Translations under genes and position numbers: made by a program | Part shown: positions 7,227 to 13,395 of the stretch, in pieces | Numbering within the stretch: the stretch's first letter is position 1 | Layout of the letters: every line of letters starts with the position of its first letter | From: CAMCXT01 sp046302715 | Lineage (GTDB): Bacteria; Bacteroidota; Bacteroidia; M30B66 | DNA: 15,190 bases | NCBI GenBank assembly: GCA_046302715.1 | Contig: JBKCHQ010000218.1 | Span: 1 to 15,190, forward strand | Direction of reading: 5' to 3' | Notes under the pieces: model-generated | The model's database searches: none | What the model saw: only the letters and a program-made list of their open reading frames with translations | Told to the model about the DNA's origin: nothing

Positions 7227-8069
7227 GTGGATGCCAACCTAAGAACTAGAAGTATTACTGCCCTGGGCTTAGGTTCTATTTTCGTTGCTGCTGTTATTCT
7301 TTCGGAATACAGCTCGGCACTCATTTTTTTAATCATTGCCCTTGGAGGATTAATAGAGTTCTACACCCTTATTGCTAAAAGTTCTGATGTAAAACCACAA
7401 AAAATTGTGGGCGCCATTTTGGGATTAATCGTATTTATGACGGGAATAACCCTTACCGTTTTAGCGGATAGTACGGGTATTTCTCTAATTGAATGGAAGA
7501 AAATTGGCGCTACATTTCTAGTACTGTTTTTGGGAATCGCTGCAGGCGAAATGCTCAGAAAAAGTGCGCAAGCTTTTCAAAACGTATCTGCAACGATATT
7601 TGGTGTACTTTATACGTGTATTCCCTTTGCTTTGCTGGTTAATACAGGAGTCGATGCTCAAGGCAATTATGCCCCGTGGACCATTATGGGATTTTTCTTC
7701 ATCATTTGGGCCAGCGACACCGGAGCCTATTTTGTGGGGCGTAGTTTTGGTAAACACAAATTGGCCGAGCGTTTGTCGCCCAAGAAAACCGTTGAGGGCT
7801 TCATTGGAGGAATTGGTGCTTCAGCAATTGTGGGCTATTTGTTAAGCCATTACAATTCGACATTAGGCGTTACAACTTGGTTAATATGCGGAATTGTTCT
7901 GGCAATCGCCGGAACAGCAGGCGATTTGTTTGAATCAATGCTTAAACGACAACTTGGTGTTAAAGATTCGGGAAACATTTTACCCGGACATGGCGGTATC
8001 CTCGATCGGTTTGATTCAACGTACTTTGCGGCCCCTGTGTATTGGATGTTTATTAAACTGCTAAGTTAA
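7227..8069 (+). CDS. cdsA: Phosphatidate cytidylyltransferase (CDP-diacylglycerol synthase)
   Basis: Integral membrane enzyme that converts phosphatidate and CTP into CDP-diacylglycerol, the precursor of phosphatidylethanolamine and other phospholipids. The 280-residue protein has about eight hydrophobic helices. It carries the complete CDP-diglyceride synthetase signature at residues 237-264, read as SMLKR, KDSGNILPGHGGILDRFDS. The upstream conserved elements ASDTGAYFVGR and SPKKTVEGFIGG, with polar residues for metal and CTP binding, are also present. The start is a GTG at 7227; the first in-frame ATG would remove about 70 residues and two helices, so GTG is required. It lies 9 bp behind the DUF2007 gene and closes the rsfS-ftsH operon. 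A psd gene, which I would expect next in many relatives, is absent; an acyltransferase gene follows instead. Confidence 0.96.
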   Translation: MDANLRTRSITALGLGSIFVAAVILSEYSSALIFLIIALGGLIEFYTLIAKSSDVKPQKIVGAILGLIVFMTGITLTVLADSTGISLIEWKKIGATFLVLFLGIAAGEMLRKSAQAFQNVSATIFGVLYTCIPFALLVNTGVDAQGNYAPWTIMGFFFIIWASDTGAYFVGRSFGKHKLAERLSPKKTVEGFIGGIGASAIVGYLLSHYNSTLGVTTWLICGIVLAIAGTAGDLFESMLKRQLGVKDSGNILPGHGGILDRFDSTYFAAPVYWMFIKLLS

Positions 8070-8130
8070 ATCCATCACGAAATCATACCTAAGCATCGAA
8101 TCCAACCGCTTTCGATATCTTAAAATCTGC

Positions 8131-8138
8131 TACATTTG
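8131..8138 (+). promoter_or_regulatory. Candidate -7 box of the acyltransferase promoter
   Basis: TACATTTG matches the Bacteroidota TAnnTTTG box. It ends only 4 bp before the GTG start at 8143, so the predicted transcript start falls at or next to the start codon, which would mean a leaderless or nearly leaderless mRNA. A partial -33 element TTTC lies at 8110-8113 with 17 bp spacing. It is within the 73-bp gap after cdsA, which also contains a weak 6-bp inverted repeat (ATCGAA 8095-8100, TTCGAT 8111-8116) that lacks a T-run. Confidence 0.4.
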
Positions 8139-8142
8139 CCTC

Positions 8143-9444
8143 GTGCTGTATCGGTTTTTGCACTTCATTCTGCGATTTTGGCTTCGGATTCACTTTAGGC
8201 GATTGTTTATCCGCTCGCTTGAAAATGTTCCCAAAAGTGGCGCAGCTATTTTAGCCTGCAATCATCCCAATTCCTTCCTCGACGCTATTGTTGTGGCTTT
8301 AGTGCTGAAGCGTAAGATTCATTTTTTGGTGCGCTCCGATGTATTTCGTAAACCACGTGTTGCGGCATTGCTCCAAAAGATGAATATGATTCCCATTTAT
8401 CGCCTTGAAGAAGGCAATTCCAATTTGGGGCGAAATGATGCGACCTTTTCATTATGCTTTGAATTGTTAAAAAGAGGGGAACTGATTCTCATTTTTTCGG
8501 AAGGAAATTGCGTGGTAGAAAAACGGCTGCGTACCTTAAAAAAGGGAACTGCACGCATTTGGTTTGGAGCCATGGATTATACAGGATGGGAAAAAGACAT
8601 CGCCGTAATTCCAGTGGGGATAAACTACACCAAACCCTATTATTTTCGTACCGAATTGATGTTGAATTTCGGTGCACCCTGCCCCTTACACTCCTTGAAA
8701 GAAATATGGCAAAGCGAACCGGCAAAAGCCATCCGCTTATTCAACGAATGCCTTTTCGAAACCATACAGCGCGAATTGTTGATTATTCCCGACCATGCCG
8801 CCGACGAAGGTGCAGAGGTCATACTCGATGTATTTCGCAGCCAAACCCGACACCCCATGCTGCGCTGGTATTATCCCGAATCCGCCCGATTTGAGCATGA
8901 GAGGGAGTTATTGCTGCGACTGCACGCCCAACATCATGCTAAACAGCTGTATCGCGATGCTGAGAATTTTGGAAAGGGTGCTCATAAGTTGGGAATACGC
9001 CTTGAATATCTTGACGCATATATCAGTCGCTGGCAAAGTATCTTCCTGCTTTTAGGCTTCATTCCTGCACTTGCGGGTGCGCTAATTCATTTCCTGCCCT
9101 ATTGGATCAGCATGCGATCGGTAAGAAAAACTAAATTTCATCCCAAATTTCGCAGTTCAGTATTGTTTGGTTCAGCTGCGCTAAGCAGTTACCTGTTTTA
9201 CATTGTTAGTACCGCATTACTCATGATTATCGATATCAGATGGGCTACGGTGATATTGACATTCCCATTTTTAGCCTGGCTCACCGTAAATTGGACCGAC
9301 CAGCTTATCATGCGGCGCACACGAATTCAAACGGAAATTATACGCCGTAAAATGCCCGAAATTACGGATGCCTTGAGACACACACGCGACACCCTTCTGT
9401 TGGAATCGGGAGCACTTAACCTTTCACCCGCGAAAATCGCATAG
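8143..9444 (+). CDS. PlsC-like lysophospholipid / glycerol-3-phosphate acyltransferase
   Basis: A 433-residue membrane-associated acyltransferase of the PlsC (LPLAT/AGPAT) superfamily, which transfers acyl chains to glycerol phosphate lipids. Block I is NHPNSFLD, with H41 and D47. That is one residue more than the classic H-x4-D and resembles the H-x5-D subclass that includes yeast Sct1/Gpt2-type enzymes. Block II is MIPIYRLEEGNSNLGRN, block III is FSEGNC (118-123) and block IV is IPVGINY (156-162). The C-terminal third adds two to four hydrophobic helices (about 275-390) and a basic tail. Which acceptor it uses cannot be told from sequence. The GTG at 8143 gives MLYRFLHFILRF, a normal start for this group. 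It follows cdsA on the same strand, consistent with phospholipid synthesis, and overlaps the convergent VOC gene by 29 bp. Confidence 0.88.
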   Translation: MLYRFLHFILRFWLRIHFRRLFIRSLENVPKSGAAILACNHPNSFLDAIVVALVLKRKIHFLVRSDVFRKPRVAALLQKMNMIPIYRLEEGNSNLGRNDATFSLCFELLKRGELILIFSEGNCVVEKRLRTLKKGTARIWFGAMDYTGWEKDIAVIPVGINYTKPYYFRTELMLNFGAPCPLHSLKEIWQSEPAKAIRLFNECLFETIQRELLIIPDHAADEGAEVILDVFRSQTRHPMLRWYYPESARFEHERELLLRLHAQHHAKQLYRDAENFGKGAHKLGIRLEYLDAYISRWQSIFLLLGFIPALAGALIHFLPYWISMRSVRKTKFHPKFRSSVLFGSAALSSYLFYIVSTALLMIIDIRWATVILTFPFLAWLTVNWTDQLIMRRTRIQTEIIRRKMPEITDALRHTRDTLLLESGALNLSPAKIA

Positions 9445-10465
9445 CACCAAGCATCCAATCGGGCAACGGCTTTAATGTTGACCGCTTGCGCAAATTGAGG
9501 TACCAGTTTAGCTTTTTTAAAATGGGGAGTTTGTGTGTTTGAACAAACTCGATGAGTGTACCGTCGGGATCCTCGATGTAGGCGAAATGTCCGGCTGCAG
9601 CGCCCATATCAAAGCTATTGGCACTATCTACCGTAAACGCTGCATTATTTTTTTCGCAGGAATTTTTAAGTGCCGCCATATCATTTACATCAAAACATAC
9701 ATGAATAAAACCTAAATCGCCCCAATACCTATTTTTAAATATCTGTCGGACTGAGTTATCCGTTTTGTAAACCAACTCAACTTCGGTATCGCCTAATAAA
9801 CGACTAAAAGCTCCGCCACGCGGATGTTCAGTACGAAGCAACACCCTTCTGAACTCGGCACCATCATACTCAGCCGCACGGCTGGTATGATCGGATTGAA
9901 TGTGATTATACCCCAATACATTTCGATAAAATGCTATAGATCGATCCATATCAGAAACACCAATTTGCACACCTTGTACCCCACCATTGGGATGCGAGCC
10001 CCCTGAAAACCAACTCATCCCTTCCGAAAAAGTGAAACGGTTACCATAAGGATCGTGCACATAAAATCGATTGCCCCCAGCCGGATCTGGATAAATATCT
10101 GAGACCTCAATTCCTTTGCTTATTAATGCCGATCTGCAGGCCTCCACATTATGGGTTTTCATCAGTACGCCAAAAATGCCAAGATCTCCGGGCAGAACTC
10201 CCTGCTCGGGTGCAGCAGGCGTACGCTCGGTGTACTGCCAAATTTCAAATCCTCCCCCACCCTGCATATTAAGTGCAAGAATTGCGTATCGTTTACGAGC
10301 CTCTCCTCCAGTGTAGCGGGTCATCAGCTCTGCAGTTGAGGCATCTTTAAATACAGGTACGTCCATACCAAATACCTTTCTATACCAAGTGAAGGAGGCT
10401 TCGGCATCCACACACCCAATTCCAACCTGCTGAATGCCGCTTAAAAGAGATTTATTAAGATTCAT
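9416..10465 (-). CDS. VOC superfamily protein with two tandem VOC domains
   Basis: A 349-residue soluble protein with two vicinal-oxygen-chelate (glyoxalase/extradiol dioxygenase-type) modules, about residues 10-148 and 162-308, then a basic tail. In the second module the metal-ligand positions look filled: Q167 (GVQIGV), H255 (FIHVCF) and E306 (LIEFVQ). In the first, Q13 and E148 are plausible but the middle histidine is replaced (GIFGV), so only the second module may bind metal. Substrate and reaction are unknown. The frame opens at 10543, but I choose the ATG at 10463-10465 (MNLNKSLLSG). The 26 residues before it lie inside the dehydrogenase gene and do not belong to the fold. This ATG overlaps the dehydrogenase stop as ATGA, so the two are likely translationally coupled. 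Confidence 0.85.
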   Translation of the reverse strand: MNLNKSLLSGIQQVGIGCVDAEASFTWYRKVFGMDVPVFKDASTAELMTRYTGGEARKRYAILALNMQGGGGFEIWQYTERTPAAPEQGVLPGDLGIFGVLMKTHNVEACRSALISKGIEVSDIYPDPAGGNRFYVHDPYGNRFTFSEGMSWFSGGSHPNGGVQGVQIGVSDMDRSIAFYRNVLGYNHIQSDHTSRAAEYDGAEFRRVLLRTEHPRGGAFSRLLGDTEVELVYKTDNSVRQIFKNRYWGDLGFIHVCFDVNDMAALKNSCEKNNAAFTVDSANSFDMGAAAGHFAYIEDPDGTLIEFVQTHKLPILKKLNWYLNLRKRSTLKPLPDWMLGAMRFSRVKG

Positions 10466-11298
10466 GTAGCGTTTACTTTTTTTATGAGCCAGTAAAAAAC
10501 CGGCGGAAAATATCGGCGAAGATACACCGGAAGCAATTCCCATTTTCCGGTGAGTACTTCATATTTTTTTTGAGCAATGGCCTTGTCTATTACCCGTGCA
10601 CAATGCTGGGCCGTTATGCCCTTACGTTGACCTTCGTCTAAAACGTTATGCTGCGAACCATCGCCTTTTAAGGCATTAAACGAAATACGGGTATTCACTC
10701 TGCCCGGACACACCAAGGTTACAAACACCGGAATATCTTTGAGCTCGAGTCTTAAGGCTTCAAAATATCCGTGCAAGGCATGTTTTGCCGCAGCATAAGA
10801 ACTGCGTAAGGCAAAACCAAACTTACCGGCAATACTCGATACCACAACAATATGCCCACTGCCCCGTGCTATAAAATGAGGCAAAAGAGCTTTAGTTAAG
10901 GCCACGGGTGCGAAATAATTTACTGTCATAATGCGTTGCTCCACCTCGGCCGATGTTTCCATGGCCGGCGCACGCTGGCTCATGCCTGCATTATTAATCA
11001 AAACATCCACATATCCTTTAAATCCAATCGCTTTTGTAACTAATTCAGGAAATAAATCCATCTGCCTGAGGTCGAAAGGTAAAACCAACACCTCAACCCT
11101 CTGATCAATCTGCGCCGCAACACTTTGCAATGCTTGATTATCGCGTCCGCTCAATATCAATGCATTGCCCGGCCGTGCCAGCAAAAGTGCTAAAGCTTCA
11201 CCAATACCTGATGAAGCACCCGTAATCCAATACACTTTTGCGTTACGTTCCACGGGCACAAGATACACAATACCCTGAAATTGTGATAAAAGATACAT
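10462..11298 (-). CDS. Classical short-chain dehydrogenase/reductase
   Basis: NAD(P)-dependent oxidoreductase of the classical SDR family, with a Rossmann fold in the cytosol. All family landmarks are present: cofactor loop TGASSGIG (26-33), LINNAGMS, the catalytic serine in VVVSSIAGKFG, YAAAKHALHGY with the Tyr and Lys of the active site, and CPGRVNT after the last core strand. The substrate is not predictable; the closest general type is the DltE/ketone-reductase-like SDR group. The ATG at 11296-11298 gives a 20-residue leader longer than usual. A GTG at codon 11, preceded by CAGGG, is a credible alternative start. Its TGA stop overlaps the VOC start as ATGA. No exact TAnnTTTG box is seen upstream, only a GTAATTTG that is off-register. 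Confidence 0.92.
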   Translation of the reverse strand: MYLLSQFQGIVYLVPVERNAKVYWITGASSGIGEALALLLARPGNALILSGRDNQALQSVAAQIDQRVEVLVLPFDLRQMDLFPELVTKAIGFKGYVDVLINNAGMSQRAPAMETSAEVEQRIMTVNYFAPVALTKALLPHFIARGSGHIVVVSSIAGKFGFALRSSYAAAKHALHGYFEALRLELKDIPVFVTLVCPGRVNTRISFNALKGDGSQHNVLDEGQRKGITAQHCARVIDKAIAQKKYEVLTGKWELLPVYLRRYFPPVFYWLIKKVNAT

Positions 11299-11407
11299 CG
11301 GTATTTACAAATTACGAGAATATAAAAAGCCTGTGTTTTAAAATATTTTTCTATGTGATATGGAATGACTAACGCTGCTGGCTAAGAAACAATTACCACA
11401 AGATCTG

Positions 11408-11971
11408 CTACATTATTTTCACCGACAAGGCTACCTCTTCCATGAATGCCCTAGCCTTTGTAAGGCCTTCTTTACTAATTGATGCTTTTATTTCGTAAAG
11501 ATTAGCAGCATAATCATCTTTCATAAAATAATACATAATCGTATACAGCTCACCGTGATTGGAAATCTTATAACGCAATGTTTTACCCTTAACGTCGTAT
11601 TTTTTATATTCCATTAATCGCGAATTCGCAGATAATTGTGGTGTAGTTTGAATGGTTTCTGCGAAAGCCTCATCGATTGAAGCTTTTTGTTGCGAGGTAT
11701 ATTTACTCACCGAAAACATCAATCTAGAATCATTGGTATCGCATTGTGCTAAATAAATTAGTTTATCATTCATTCTTAACATTGCCTCCATTATGGCACC
11801 ATCAAACTCTTTGCTGGCTTTCGGCAATTCAAATTGAAATCTGTTTTCGTCAATTTTTATTCGATTTTTATCTTCCGATGATGATTCACTGCAAGATATC
11901 AAGGTAATAAACATACCAAACGAAAAAAGGAAACTTGAACACCACATAATAGTTGCATTTAAATGAAGCAT
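11408..11971 (-). CDS. Predicted lipoprotein of unknown function, 187 aa
   Basis: The N-terminus has a hydrophobic signal segment followed by the lipobox LISC, with Cys27 (counted from the first ATG) as the lipidation site, then a serine/glutamate-rich linker (SESSSEDK). It is therefore probably a lipoprotein of the inner or outer membrane. The remaining roughly 150 residues form an alpha/beta domain beginning RFQFELPKASKEFDG and ending in a helix and strand (ARAFMEEVALSVKIM). The layout recalls PsbP/DUF1795-like single domains, but I am not confident of that. The start may be the ATG at codon 9, which would give a more standard 19-residue signal peptide. It lies 109 bp upstream of the dehydrogenase gene on the same strand, so co-transcription is possible but not required. 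Confidence 0.75.
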   Translation of the reverse strand: MLHLNATIMWCSSFLFSFGMFITLISCSESSSEDKNRIKIDENRFQFELPKASKEFDGAIMEAMLRMNDKLIYLAQCDTNDSRLMFSVSKYTSQQKASIDEAFAETIQTTPQLSANSRLMEYKKYDVKGKTLRYKISNHGELYTIMYYFMKDDYAANLYEIKASISKEGLTKARAFMEEVALSVKIM

Positions 11972-12052
11972 GAAAGTAAGTAAAATTAAAATACTGCGTA
12001 TATCATGAACATATATTACAAGTTACTTTCTGAAATGCTCAGGGTTAAAAAC

Positions 12053-12083
12053 TTTGCACGTATGATGTCTTTCTTTACCTTTA
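12053..12083 (+). promoter_or_regulatory. Candidate promoter of the DUF1028 gene
   Basis: TTTG at 12053-12056 is followed after exactly 19 bp by TACCTTTA at 12076-12083, one base away from TAnnTTTG. This is the normal geometry of the Bacteroidota primary sigma factor promoter (TTTG, about 19 bp, TAnnTTTG). The predicted transcript start, near 12089, leaves a leader of about 17 nt before the ATG at 12107. The 135-bp divergent gap also contains GAAAGTAA at 11972-11979 and its inverse TTACTTTC at 12023-12030, of unknown meaning. Confidence 0.4.
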
Positions 12084-12106
12084 CTCTTAATTAGTTACAT
12101 CTGCTT

Positions 12107-13156
12107 ATGAAGAGTTCTACATGTTTGTATAAGTATATTCTAGCTTATTGCCTTAACATTTTCGCTTTATTTTTTTTGCCTTCTCACGCCCGTTCGCAGG
12201 ATACCTTTTCTATTGTTGCGGTTGACACGCTTACCGGAGAAGTTGGAAGTGCAGGCGCCTCCTGTGTTGATTTAATTTTGTTTTTCCCCAATTATTCCAT
12301 CGATTTTTTAGGCGATTTATTGCCTGGACAAGGCGCCATTAATACCCAGGCGAGTTATAGTACCGTAAATCAAGCCAATGCCAGAGCACGCATGTTAGCG
12401 GGCGATAACCCTCAGGAAATCATCAATTGGTTAGTTGCCAACGATGCTAATAACACACCCAACAGCCGTCAATATGGCATTGCTTCATTGTCTAATGGCT
12501 CGGCATTAACTGCGGGCTTTACGGGTACAGGTACGTTAAATTACAAAAACCATATCGCCGGGCCCAATTACTGCATTCAAGGAAATATTCTTTTGGGACA
12601 GGCGATATTAGATTCCATGGAGGCTCGATTTATTAGGGAGCCTGGCGATTTGGCGTGCAAATTAATGGCAGCACTTCAGGGCGCAAAAGTGCCAGGTGCC
12701 GATACGCGCTGCTCCAGTAACGGATCCAATGGCACATCGTCGTTGTTTGCCTTTTTAAAGGTAGCACAACCCACTGATACGTATGGAAATCCTTCCTTAA
12801 TTGTATCGGTAAAAACGCCGGGCGGCTTTGGAATAGAACCTATTGATTCGCTGCAAATTCTTTTTGATAATGCCCACAGCTGTTCATCGGCCGTTGGGCT
12901 GGAAGCATCTTTGGAGGGACTTCATGTGTATCCCAATCCTGTTGAACACACCCTAATGTTGGCTTATGAGCCAGCACATCCTGATTTTACAAACTGCACC
13001 TATAGTTTTAGGAATACGATTGGACAAAATGTGTTGCACGGCTTTTTGCCGAGAACTGAAAATTCCATTGATGTATCTGCCTTACCTGCGGGAATTTATT
13101 TTCTAGAGTGGATTACCCCACAAAGCCGATTGGTGAAGAAAATCGTTAAGCAATAA
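12107..13156 (+). CDS. Secreted DUF1028 protein with type IX secretion sorting domain
   Basis: A 349-residue protein in three parts. Residues 1 to about 30 are a signal peptide. Residues 32 to about 243 are a DUF1028 domain, an Ntn-hydrolase-like fold of unknown activity, with FSIVAVDTLTGEVGSAGAS, LPGQGAINTQASY, ARMLAGDNPQEI, a stretch containing QGNILLGQAI, and a conserved GADTRCSSNG with an Asp-Thr-Arg core. Residues about 270-349 are a Por/type IX C-terminal sorting domain (VYPNPVEHTLML, then GIYFLEW and a basic end KKIVKQ). The protein is thus predicted to cross the inner membrane by Sec and the outer membrane by the type IX system, then be anchored or released. DUF1028 proteins are often found without such a domain, so extracellular use of this fold is notable. 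It has its own promoter candidate and no operon partner. Confidence 0.9.
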   Translation: MKSSTCLYKYILAYCLNIFALFFLPSHARSQDTFSIVAVDTLTGEVGSAGASCVDLILFFPNYSIDFLGDLLPGQGAINTQASYSTVNQANARARMLAGDNPQEIINWLVANDANNTPNSRQYGIASLSNGSALTAGFTGTGTLNYKNHIAGPNYCIQGNILLGQAILDSMEARFIREPGDLACKLMAALQGAKVPGADTRCSSNGSNGTSSLFAFLKVAQPTDTYGNPSLIVSVKTPGGFGIEPIDSLQILFDNAHSCSSAVGLEASLEGLHVYPNPVEHTLMLAYEPAHPDFTNCTYSFRNTIGQNVLHGFLPRTENSIDVSALPAGIYFLEWITPQSRLVKKIVKQ

Positions 13157-13185
13157 TAATATGTGGTGTATAAGTATTAATGAAA

Positions 13186-13344
13186 TTATCTTACCCCAAT
13201 TTGTTCTAAAGCCATTTTTAGAATGCGCTCTAATGGTATGATGTAATCAGCCATTGGCCCCCAGGTATTCATTGAAATTAATTTCACAAATAAAGGTGAA
13301 CGTGTAGCTTTTGCTTTACCATTATGCCGATAGTTTAATGTCAT
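13186..13344 (-). CDS. Possible 52-aa small protein or gene remnant
   Basis: A leftward frame with an ATG at 13342-13344 and a TAA at 13186-13188 encodes 52 residues with balanced, protein-like composition. It includes RSPLFVKLISMNTWGPMADY and a C-terminal helix-like PLERILKMALEQIGVR. It lies immediately behind the terminator of the alpha/beta-hydrolase gene, so readthrough of that terminator would be needed, or an unseen promoter. In-frame sequence upstream of the ATG runs into a stop at 13363-13365, within the terminator hairpin. I do not recognise it; it could be the surviving end of a lost gene. No ribosome binding site was seen. Confidence 0.3.
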   Translation of the reverse strand: MTLNYRHNGKAKATRSPLFVKLISMNTWGPMADYIIPLERILKMALEQIGVR

Positions 13345-13382
13345 AAAAAAAGGCCACCTGATTTAGGTAGCCTTTTCTTTTT
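13345..13382. terminator. Bidirectional intrinsic terminator between convergent genes
   Basis: AAAAGGC (13348-13354) and ACCT (13356-13359) pair with AGGT (13365-13368) and GCCTTTT (13370-13376), with one C-A mismatch and the 5-nt loop GATTT. Read leftward the stem is followed by a T-run (complement of the seven As at 13345-13351), just 14 bp after the stop of the hydrolase gene. Read rightward it is followed by CTTTTT. It therefore terminates the leftward hydrolase gene and backs up the rightward DUF1028 gene, which ends about 190 bp earlier. Confidence 0.85.
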
Positions 13383-13395
13383 CAATTCGTTGAAA

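Noticed and set aside
8095..8116. Inverted repeat ATCGAA/TTCGAT as terminator of the cdsA operon
   Set aside because: The stem is only 6 bp around a 10-nt loop and is not followed by a T-run.
8508..8894. 128-codon rightward frame inside the acyltransferase gene
   Set aside because: It is in another frame of a gene with clear acyltransferase motifs, and its product is arginine/cysteine-rich without domain character.
11972..12030. GAAAGTAA / TTACTTTC inverted repeat in the divergent gap as an operator
   Set aside because: Eight bases with a 43-bp spacer in AT-rich DNA are easily a chance match, and there is no second copy to support it.
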